Shown here piece after piece: positions 1 through 8,200 of a stretch of DNA of 64,000 nucleotides. Source of the stretch: Gordonia phthalatica (GTDB lineage Bacteria; Actinomycetota; Actinomycetes; Mycobacteriales; Mycobacteriaceae); the NCBI RefSeq assembly GCF_001305675.1, contig NZ_CP011853.1, forward strand, positions 4,278,001-4,342,000, in the 5' to 3' direction. Position 1 is the first letter of the stretch, and every line of letters begins with the position of its first letter. The notes below the pieces were generated by a model that worked only from the letters and a program-made list of their open reading frames with translations, did not search any database and was not told the origin of the DNA. The translations under genes and the position numbers were made by a program.

Positions 1-88
1 ATGGCTTCCGACCGGCGAGTCTCGACCACCTCATCGGGAGCGTGTTCCACCGCGCAATAGAAGACGGCCGAAAATTCTCGGCAATGGA

Positions 89-337
89 TCAGCCGTCGAC
101 TCCGTACGCCATCGCTCTGATAGCCACTTCGAGCTCTCTTGCGAAACCAGCACCGGGTGGCAGCCTTCGAATTGCCCGCGCTGGCGAGACATCGGCGAGG
201 TGCGGGTTCATCCCCTGGAACCTCGCCTGGATCACCCTCTGCGGACTTCCGGTGGCTGCCAGCGACGCCGTAAGCGTCTCAGGCTTGATGGAGACAGGAT
301 TTACCGGAAGAGACAATTGTGTCATGTCTCGCCCCAT
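89..337 (-). pseudogene. DUF2384-type (MbcA/Xre-like) antitoxin 3' remnant, copy 1
   Basis: The reading frame ends in a segment (VIQARFQGMNPHLADV..., then an ELEVAIRAM tail) that resembles the C-terminal toxin-binding domain of Xre/MbcA/ParS-type (DUF2384) antitoxins, which usually read W/F-x-G-M-N-P-x-L-x-D. The N-terminal half is not recognisable, so I treat it as a remnant. Bases 89-262 are repeated in the same orientation at about 4915-5085, with roughly four in five bases identical. No RES-type toxin gene is visible next to it. The family call is from memory of the motif and is only moderately secure. Confidence 0.45.
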
Positions 338-399
338 CGAGGCACCCGAAAAGGCTGCGTGACCGTGCCAATTGCATGGTCATCGACACCCCGCGAGGA

Positions 400-510
400 T
401 CCAGAGACCGCGCGCGGCGCGTTGGCTCGGATCGCCAAGCAACTCGATATCAACCCCGGAACCTGTGTAACTGGGTGCGCCGCGTTGACGCCGGCCAGGC
501 TAAAATCCCT
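400..510 (+). pseudogene. Degraded IS3-family orfA fragment
   Basis: One frame reads ALARIAKQLDINPGT and, after a frame change near 460, the next reads LCNWVRRVDAG. Together they match the helix-turn-helix core of IS3-family OrfA proteins, as in the intact orfA genes at 12.7 and 20.7 kb of this window. The frame break and the lack of an orfB show a dead remnant. It lies just left of the IS1380-family element, so this spot has received more than one insertion. Confidence 0.5.
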
Positions 511-580
511 GTTGCGATCCGGGACGCAAGAGACAATGATCGCCCACCGGGCGTCGCCGCTCGGCGTTACCGTAGCCTAA

Positions 581-2264
581 CCTCGAAATTTCATCGGGGT
601 GATGTCCTGGCCTGTGCGGTTTCGGATTGAGGGCTGCGGGCTGATTATGCCTGTCGGGTACGACAAGGCCGCCGAGCGTCGGTGCGTCCGGGTTCCACAT
701 CACCGGAAGTGCAAGTTCTGTCATCTCGTGAAGTCAGGGCCCGGCGGTCGCGTCAGCCGGGTGCCGGGTAGGCGGTCAGCTGATCGAGACCGGCAGCGAG
801 CAGGCCACTCCACGGATGCTGCCGGTCGTACCGAAGCCGGAGTTGTCGGGCGTGACGGGTCAGACGGGCCGCGGTCGCAAACAGTCGCATGCGCAGTTTC
901 TTGGGTTCCCACAGGCGGGCGGCGGTACCGGCCAATGCCAGCATTTGGGTCCAGGCGAGCAGATCGCACGCCACCTCGACCAGGGCGAGCCAGATCTGAT
1001 TCTGCGCGAACCCTTTCAGCGGAAGGTTAGTCAGGCCAGTATCTTTCGCGATCCGAATACGGTCCTCGCAGCGAGCCCGCCGCCGATGGCGGACCTCCAG
1101 ATCGGCAAGCTGACCGCCGGTGGTGTTGGTGGCGAACGCGATCAAGCGCCACCCATTGCGGTCGGTGATCCGCAGTTGAGCACCCGGATGCGGCTTCTCA
1201 CGGCGAACGATGACGCGCATTCCGGCCGGCCACCCCGCCAGGTCCAGGACACCGGTCAGTTCGGCAACATCAGCATTCTTGCGGGGTTCACCATCCGGGT
1301 CGTAGGCCGGAGTCCACGCCTGCTTCGGCAACTGGTCGATGAGGTCACCGATCGTCTCGTTCAACGGGAAGCCGACCGAATACGACAAGCGTCGACGGTT
1401 CAGGAAGGCGACGAAGTCGTGAGTGCCGCCGGCCGAGTCGGTGCGGATCAAGATCGAGCGGCCCGGCCGAGACCCGGCGCCCGGGACCTGATCGAGAATC
1501 TTCTTCGTCAGCGTGATGTGGTCGGCGGCGGTATTGGAACCCGCATTGCCGGGCCGCAGGATCGCCGCGGCGGCCTCACCAGTCCCGTCGGGTCCGTGGT
1601 CGATGAATGCCATCAAAGGATGAAACCCGAAGCCCCGCTTATAGGTTGGTTTCGCCTGCTCCTTGTCTGAGTGGGCGGTCACCAACGTCGCATCGATGTC
1701 GATGATCAACGGCTTCTTCGCCGATCGTCCATGATCGGGTGCCTGATCACCAGCCAGGGACCACACCTGCTGGCGGGCAGTGGCGCGAGCAGTCCGGATC
1801 GCATTCACCGCCCGCTCGGGATCGGCGGCCAGGGTGGTGATCAGGCGTGAGACCGTCGGATCGGAAGCCACCAGACCGAACACGTCGGGGCGACCGCGGA
1901 GCATGCTGATGTCGGCCAAACAGTCACCGCCGACGATCAAGCTGGTGGCCAGATCCAACAGGATCTTCGCTGGATCGTGCGTGGCGAGGGGTTTACGCCA
2001 CGGTGCGAGAGCGGTCCGTAGCGCGTCGGTGAGGCCAGAGAGTTCGGCGGTGCGGGTGGCCAGGACGGTGCCGCCGTGGGTGAGGATCCCGCCGCCGTCG
2101 GCGGTGGCCTGAATCTGCGGGTAGAACACGGTAGAGTTCTTCACCAGAAAGGTGCTCCTCGCCTTGCATGTAATTGGAGTTTCGCAACAACAATTATTGC
2201 AGGTCAGAGCACCTTTCTTCATGAAATCCGCACGTCAGGCGAATTCAGTGATGAAATTTCGAGG
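581..2264 (-). mobile_element. IS1380-family insertion sequence, complete
   Basis: A perfect 15-bp inverted repeat, CCTCGAAATTTCATC, lies at 581-595, and its complement is at 2250-2264. The 4-bp sequence CTAA occurs directly outside both ends (577-580 and 2265-2268) as a target duplication. Length (1684 bp), CC-starting ends and 4-bp duplication fit the IS1380 family. The intact duplication implies simple, fairly recent transposition. It forms the left border of the Kiwa-like operon. Confidence 0.9.
753..2144 (-). CDS. IS1380-family transposase
   Basis: This is the DDE transposase (about 463 aa) of the surrounding IS. The N-terminus VKNSTVFYPQIQATADGGG and the central segments LIIDIDATLVTAHSDKE and ILIRTDSAGGTHDF are typical of IS1380-family DDE_Tnp_1 enzymes and hold the first two catalytic aspartates. 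I chose the GTG at 2144 because family members start with KNSTVFYP. The open frame continues upstream to 2222, through sequence close to the IS end that is less likely to be coding. The gene is uninterrupted and probably active. Confidence 0.88.
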   Translation of the reverse strand: MKNSTVFYPQIQATADGGGILTHGGTVLATRTAELSGLTDALRTALAPWRKPLATHDPAKILLDLATSLIVGGDCLADISMLRGRPDVFGLVASDPTVSRLITTLAADPERAVNAIRTARATARQQVWSLAGDQAPDHGRSAKKPLIIDIDATLVTAHSDKEQAKPTYKRGFGFHPLMAFIDHGPDGTGEAAAAILRPGNAGSNTAADHITLTKKILDQVPGAGSRPGRSILIRTDSAGGTHDFVAFLNRRRLSYSVGFPLNETIGDLIDQLPKQAWTPAYDPDGEPRKNADVAELTGVLDLAGWPAGMRVIVRREKPHPGAQLRITDRNGWRLIAFATNTTGGQLADLEVRHRRRARCEDRIRIAKDTGLTNLPLKGFAQNQIWLALVEVACDLLAWTQMLALAGTAARLWEPKKLRMRLFATAARLTRHARQLRLRYDRQHPWSGLLAAGLDQLTAYPAPG

Positions 2265-2305
2265 CTAATGAGGCACTAATATCACCAGATGGCCGGAGGT
2301 ACAGG

Positions 2306-2821
2306 ATGATGACACGCATCCGCCTACTTGCGGCGTCGATGACGCCGCTCCTGGCCATCCTGGCGATCCGAGTCTGGTCCGCACAGTGCCTTGTGTCGGT
2401 GATTCTCGCTGGCATAGCGCTAATCTCAGTGGTGAGCCTCATCGGGTTCATGCACGCACGCAAGGGACTCGGAACCAACACCCAGACTCTGGCAGCAGTG
2501 GAGGACCAGACGGATCAGATCCCCGCGTACCTGGTCACGTACCTTCTTCCTTTCGTCATCTTAACGGTCTCGGGATGGCTGGATATTGTTGCGTATGCAC
2601 TCCTCGCAGCGGTCCTTATCCTGGTAATCATCCAGACAGATCTAATCTATGTGCAACCGCTACTACTGATTGCGGGATGGCACCTCTATCGAGTAGATAT
2701 ATCCAATGGATATGGGCGGGAGTACATACTCATAAGTAAGAATAAACTATATCCAGGCCAGAGTGTAGACACCGTCAGCCTGGGCGGCAATTATGCCAAG
2801 GTCCTGGAAGTCAAGGAGTAA
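2306..2821 (+). CDS. kwaA: KwaA-like membrane subunit of a Kiwa anti-phage system
   Basis: This 171-aa protein has four to five hydrophobic segments (about residues 8-22, 28-50, 75-95, 95-110 and 112-125) and a short polar C-terminal tail. It overlaps no other gene and is followed after 2 nt by a DUF4868 (KwaB) gene, the two-gene architecture of Kiwa. In known Kiwa systems KwaA is a small membrane protein that senses infection at the envelope and assembles with KwaB. GGAGG lies about 8 nt upstream of the ATG. Base composition is clearly more AT-rich than the surroundings, suggesting transfer. The KwaA assignment rests mainly on topology and on the kwaB neighbour. Confidence 0.75.
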   Translation: MMTRIRLLAASMTPLLAILAIRVWSAQCLVSVILAGIALISVVSLIGFMHARKGLGTNTQTLAAVEDQTDQIPAYLVTYLLPFVILTVSGWLDIVAYALLAAVLILVIIQTDLIYVQPLLLIAGWHLYRVDISNGYGREYILISKNKLYPGQSVDTVSLGGNYAKVLEVKE

Positions 2822-2823
2822 GA

Positions 2824-3768
2824 ATGAGTAAGACTGAGCCCATAGATTTCAGCCAGTTCCACTTGAGTGAGAACCTAACCATCACAGTCGCATGGAGGTC
2901 CGGAAACCGCATCAAGCTCGGAAGGGTTGCAGCAACAGAACAGGTAAGGAGCGAGTTCCTCAATATAATATCGGGAACGGTCGAAAATATCTCGGAACGA
3001 TCCGCCGAACCCTGGAGCGCAGAGGCAGATATAACTTCCGAAACCTACCTGGTTGCTGATGCAAATAACCTCGGGGATCACCCTGAGCTGGTATCTTCTT
3101 TTCAGGGAAGATCCTTATTCGAAGCACTAGGGACAGCAGAGTCGATACCGGTGCTAGATGCCGGGAAACTACCTGCTGCAGACATGACATTCTACGCACT
3201 AACCGTTGGTGACATAGGCCATCGAGTGACATTCCTAAGGAGGTCGAACCCTCGACGAGGATTGCGCAAAGGTCGCGTTTACACCAGCTTCAGAGACTCC
3301 CTAAGTCAAATCTCTGATCCAGTATTCGCATTTGATTATTTCACTGATATCGTCTTCATCGGAGACAAGGTAATCGTGCTTAGCACAACCGCATTCGGAG
3401 CACTGTTTCGAAGCCAGGAAGAGATTCAGGCACAGGTTCCCCGATGGACAGACGAACTAAGCTCTCACGTCCCCATAAGCGAGGACGCAAAAGTTCTAAT
3501 AATAGACCGAGCTTTGAAGGTAACGAGGATTAGAACTCGTTTGGAGTCCATCGTAACAAGAGGTCACCTTCAGGGGATCGAGACAAGCACCCTCAGAGGG
3601 GCGATGAATCTAGTGGGAATGAACCCCGACGAGTTCCTTGATTCTGACGGAAACCTAACTTTGACCGATGACAATGTCGACCGCGCAATCACCTTCCTTA
3701 ACGAAGATCTGTTCGCGGGGTCGATCACAGAAACACCATTTAGGGCAGATAAGAAGGCCATGGCATAG
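2824..3768 (+). CDS. kwaB: KwaB-like DUF4868 protein of a Kiwa anti-phage system
   Basis: This 314-aa soluble protein matches in length and overall pattern the DUF4868 family that includes KwaB, the DNA-binding effector of Kiwa. Visible family-like features are a middle region with YFTDIVFIGDKVIVLS and a C-terminal helical segment (ESIVTRGHLQGIETSTL) followed by FLNEDLFAG. The start is preceded by AAGGAG and sits 2 nt after kwaA, so the two are one operon. AT-rich codons such as ATA and AAT set it apart from the core genes. The assignment is from recognition, not a database search. Confidence 0.75.
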   Translation: MSKTEPIDFSQFHLSENLTITVAWRSGNRIKLGRVAATEQVRSEFLNIISGTVENISERSAEPWSAEADITSETYLVADANNLGDHPELVSSFQGRSLFEALGTAESIPVLDAGKLPAADMTFYALTVGDIGHRVTFLRRSNPRRGLRKGRVYTSFRDSLSQISDPVFAFDYFTDIVFIGDKVIVLSTTAFGALFRSQEEIQAQVPRWTDELSSHVPISEDAKVLIIDRALKVTRIRTRLESIVTRGHLQGIETSTLRGAMNLVGMNPDEFLDSDGNLTLTDDNVDRAITFLNEDLFAGSITETPFRADKKAMA

Positions 3769-3783
3769 ACGGAACCCCGTCTA

Positions 3784-4907
3784 GTGTCACGTTTCGTTAA
3801 TAAGTTTATGGTTTTGCTTTCTTCAAAATTTCGTCAGCGGTCTTTGTCCATACGAACGGGTGCTTGCGGTCGTTCCAGCCGTTGATGAACGCTCGGATCT
3901 TCGCGTTGAGGTCCTTGACTGAGGTGAACACGCCTCTCCGGATCGCTTGGCGGTCGATGATGCCGAACCACACTTCGACGAGGTTGAGCCAGGATCCGGA
4001 GGTCGGGGTGAAGTGCACGTGCATGTTCGGGTGCGCAGCCAGCCAGTCGCGGACCTCGGCCTTCTTGTGGGTGGCGTAGTTGTCCATCACCAGATGCAAC
4101 TCCTGGCCGGGGTAGGTGCGGTCGATCTGCTTGAGGAACGACAGGAATTCCTGGTGGCGGTGCCGCGGCTTGACCGCCGCGGTCACCTGCCCGGTCGCGA
4201 TGTCCAGGGCTGCGAACAGGGTGGTGGTGCCGTGGCGTTTGTAGTCGTGGGTGCGGCGTTCGATCTGCCGCGGCTGCATCGGGAGCATCGGTGCAGTGCG
4301 GTCCAGGGCCTGGATCTGCGACTTCTCGTCCACGCACAACACGATCGCGTTCTCCGGCGGCTCCAGATACAAGCCGACGACGTCGGTGACCTTGGCGACC
4401 AGTTCCGGATCGGTGGAGAACTTGAACGTCCCCGACCGCCACGGCTGAACGCCGTACTCACGCCATGCACGGGCGACCGTGGCATTCCCGATCCCGAGGT
4501 GCCCGGCCAGCAACCGCGACGACCAGTGCGTGACCCCGTACTTGCGCGGCGGCGGCATCAACGTCGCGGAAACGACTTCCGCGTGATCGAGATGCCGTGG
4601 GCGACCGGGCCTTTCAGCGTCCAGGAGGCCGTCGAGTCCGTCACGGAGATAGCGGGAACGCCACTTGAGGACCGTCGGCACCGACGTCCCGACAATCTTA
4701 CTGATCCGCGTGTTGGCCAGCCCCTCGGCAGCCAGGGCCACGATCCGCGCCCGACGCACCAGCCCTGCTGGCGTCGAGGTTGATCTCAACAATCGATCAA
4801 GTTCGTCCGCATCGCCATCGCGCAATTCCAGTGCCGGGGCTGGAGAATTCGCCATATCCATATTGTCTCAACCTGGCAACCATATACTAATTAACGACAC
4901 GCGGCAC
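3784..4907 (-). mobile_element. IS630-family insertion sequence
   Basis: Imperfect terminal inverted repeats are present. The left end reads GTGTCACGTTTCGTTAATAA and the complement of the right end reads GTGCCGCGTGTCGTTAATTA. About 26 of 31 positions match when the flanking bases are included. TA dinucleotides flank both ends (3782-3783 and 4908-4909), as expected for IS630-type insertion at TA. It forms the right border of the Kiwa-like operon. Confidence 0.85.
3806..4861 (-). CDS. IS630-family transposase
   Basis: This 351-aa transposase has an N-terminal helix-turn-helix region (about residues 30-90, GLANTRISKIVGTSVPTVLK) and a C-terminal DDE_3 domain. The catalytic motifs are visible: LCVDEKSQ (first D), HLVMDNYATH (second D) and WLNLVEVWFG (E). 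The frame is intact from end to end and fills the element, so the IS may be mobile. The start ATG lies about 46 bp inside the right end. Confidence 0.92.
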   Translation of the reverse strand: MDMANSPAPALELRDGDADELDRLLRSTSTPAGLVRRARIVALAAEGLANTRISKIVGTSVPTVLKWRSRYLRDGLDGLLDAERPGRPRHLDHAEVVSATLMPPPRKYGVTHWSSRLLAGHLGIGNATVARAWREYGVQPWRSGTFKFSTDPELVAKVTDVVGLYLEPPENAIVLCVDEKSQIQALDRTAPMLPMQPRQIERRTHDYKRHGTTTLFAALDIATGQVTAAVKPRHRHQEFLSFLKQIDRTYPGQELHLVMDNYATHKKAEVRDWLAAHPNMHVHFTPTSGSWLNLVEVWFGIIDRQAIRRGVFTSVKDLNAKIRAFINGWNDRKHPFVWTKTADEILKKAKP

Positions 4908-4914
4908 TAGAGGT

Positions 4915-5085
4915 TCAGCAGTCGACTCCATGCGCCATCGCTCGAGTAGCCACTTCAAGCTCCCGCGTGAAGCCGGCGCCGGGTGAGAGGCTCCGAATCG
5001 CTCTCGCTGGCGAAACGTCGGCAAGGTGTGGGTTCATCCCTTGAAACCACACCTGGATCACCCGCGGTGGACATCCGGCGGGCCC
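4915..5085 (-). pseudogene. DUF2384-type antitoxin 3' remnant, copy 2
   Basis: Read on the minus strand, this stretch encodes VIQVWFQGMNPHLADV and ends in an ELEVATRAMAHGVDC-stop tail. It is a diverged copy of the fragment at 89-262, in the same orientation. No start or N-terminal half is present. The IS630-family element ends only a few bases beyond its stop. The rest of the stretch up to the start of the restriction enzyme at 5268 shows no further gene. Confidence 0.45.
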
Positions 5086-5267
5086 TCTTGACCCCCTTCC
5101 TACGAGCCGGCAAGTCCTGCTGGCTCACCGCACGCGGTGAGCTCGTGGCCCGGCGCCCTTCGTTTCGGTGCCACAGTCCGGACTTCGCGCATGTCGATCG
5201 TTCGGACAGCGAGGCCGATCTGCACAATGAGATTCACTGTCACGCTGTTACTGGAGAGGTCGTTGAC

Positions 5268-8200
5268 GTGGGTTCTGTGCATGAGGTCATCGAGGCGTTC
5301 CGCAAGGAGCGGTCGAACTCCGAGCGGGGTACGAAGTTCGAGGAGCTGATGGTCCGGTACTTCGAACTCGACCCGCTGCTGTCCCAGCAGTACGACGCCG
5401 TGTGGCGATGGATCGACTGGCCCGACCGCGACGGCCGACCCGACACCGGGATCGATCTGGTCGCCCGCGAACGTGATACCGGCGAGTTGACGGCGATCCA
5501 GTGCAAGTTCTACGAGCCGACCACCACGCTGTCCAAGAGCGACATCGACTCGTTCTTCACCGAGTCCGGGAAAATGCCGTTCACCAACCGGGTAATCATC
5601 TCCACCACCGACCGGTGGGGCCGCAACGCCGAGGAAGCCCTCGACGGACAGCGCATCCCCGTCCAACGCATCGGCCTGACGGAGATCGCCGAGTCGCCGA
5701 TCGACTGGGATATCGCCTGGCCCGACGGCCATCTAGAAGTGTCGATGAGCGAGGCGACCCGCCACGAACCGCGCCCGCACCAGCGTGAAGCGATCGACGC
5801 CGTCTTCGACGGCTTCGCTACCGGCGCCGACCGCGGAAAACTCATCATGGCCTGCGGTACCGGTAAGACGTTCACCGCGTTGAAGATCGCCGAACGTACC
5901 GCCGCCGACCAGGGCGGGTCCGCTCGGATTCTGTTCGCTGTCCCGTCGATCTCGCTGCTGTCGCAGACCCTGCGCGAGTGGACTGCCCAGACCCAGTTGG
6001 ATCTGCGGGCGTTCGCGGTCTGTTCGGATACGAAGGTCTCGCGCAGCGCCGAAGACATCGGCTCGGTCGACGTCGCGATCCCTGTCACCACCAACCCGGA
6101 CACCTTGGCCGGCGAGATGGGGCACCGCAAGCGCGCCAAGGGTCTGACGGTCGTGTTCACCACCTACCAGTCCCTCCCGGTGGTCGCCGCGGCGCAGGCC
6201 GAGCACGGTGTCGACCCGTTCGATCTGGTGATCTGCGACGAGGCACACCGCACGACCGGCGTCACCCTCGCGGGCGAGGACGAGTCGAACTTCGTGCGCG
6301 TCCACGACGCCGACTACCTCAAAGCCACGCGCCGCCTGTACATGACGGCGACGCCGCGGATCTACGACGACAACGTCAAGGACAAGGCCGCCGAGCACGC
6401 CGCCGAGCTCGCCTCCATGGACGATGAGGACGTGTTCGGGCCGGAGCTACACCGCCTGTCGTTCGGGACCGCGGTCGAACGCGGCCTGCTCACCGACTAC
6501 AAGGTGATCGTCCTGACCGTCGACGAAGACCTCGTCGCCGCCCCCATGCAGAAACAACTCGCCGGCGAGTTCTCCGAGCTCAAACTCGACGACGCCTCCA
6601 AGATCGTCGGCTGTTGGAACGGCCTCGCCAAGCGCGCCGGCAAGACGCCTGAGGGCACGGGGTTCGCTCCGGGTGAGGCGCCGATGCGGCGTGCGGTGGT
6701 GTTCGCCAAGGACATCGCCGCCTCCAAGCAGGTGTCTGAGGTGTTCCCTGCGGTCGTGGACGCCTATCGTGATCTGCTCACCGAGCACCAGGACGACGGC
6801 AGCGATGTCGACTCGACGAATCTGGATCTGCGGTGCGAGGTCCACCACGTCGACGGCACGTTCAACGCGCTCGAGCGGAACGCCGAGCTCGCCTGGCTCA
6901 AAGCCCCCGTCCCGGACGGGGACTGCCGTATCCTCACCAACGCCCGCTGCCTGTCCGAAGGCGTCGACGTCCCCGCCCTCGACGCGGTCATGTTCTTGAA
7001 CCCACGGAACTCGGTGGTCGACGTCGTCCAGTCCGTCGGCCGCGTGATGCGCCGCGCCGAGCACAAGGATTACGGGTACATCATCCTGCCCGTCGCCGTC
7101 CCCGCCGGCGTTTCCCCGTCGCAGGCTCTGTCGGACAACCGTCGGTTCAAGGTCGTCTGGCAGGTTCTCAACGCGTTGCGCGCCCACGATGACCGGTTCA
7201 ACGCCCAGGTCAACTCGATCGCCCTCAACTCGACCTCGGAACTCAAGACCGACCCAGGCAAGGGCTCGTCGATGCTGATGGGCGACCACATCGGCGCCGT
7301 CTCCGATGACCACGAATCCCTCGGCGACGGCACCACCCCGCCGGAATCCTCGGACAGCAGCGAGGCGGATGCTCATGCGCGGATGGCGCAGCAGATGGCG
7401 TTGTTCTCCCTGTCGGAGTGGCAGGAGGCGATCGTGGCGAAGATCGTCGACAAGGTGGGCACCCGCGCCTACTGGGAAGACTGGGCCGGCGACGTCGCTG
7501 ACATCGCCGCCACCCTCATCACCCGCATCAACGCCATCCTCACCAGCGCCGACACCACGGTTCAGACCGAGTTCGACAAGTTCCACGACGCGCTGCGCGA
7601 GAACCTGAACGACTCGATCAGCCGTGACGATGCAATCAGTATGCTCAGCCAGCACCTGATCACCCGCCCGGTGTTCGACGCGTTGTTCGCCGACCACGAC
7701 TTCGCCTCCCACAACCCCGTCTCCCGCGTCATGCAACGCATGGTCGACGCCCTCGGCGCATCCGGACTGGAAGCCGAAACCCGCAAACTCGAAGGGTTCT
7801 ACGCCTCCGTCCGCGTCCGCGCAGCTGAGGTGACCACGGCTGAGGGCAAGCAACAGGTGATCTCCGAGCTCTACGAGAAGTTCTTCCGCATCGGCTTCAA
7901 GAAACAGTCCGAAGCACTCGGCATCGTCTACACCCCCGTCCAGATCGTCGACTTCATCCTCCGCGCCGCCGACGACGCCTCCCGCAACGCGTTCGGCCGC
8001 GGCCTCACCGACGAAGGCGTCCACATCCTCGACCCCTTCACCGGAACCGGCACCTTCATCACCCGACTCCTGCAATCCGGCCTCATCGACGACGACGACC
8101 TTCACCGCAAATACACCAGCGAGCTGCACGCCAACGAGATCATGCTGCTCGCCTACTACATCGCCGCCGTCAACATCGAATCCACCTACCACGCAATCCG

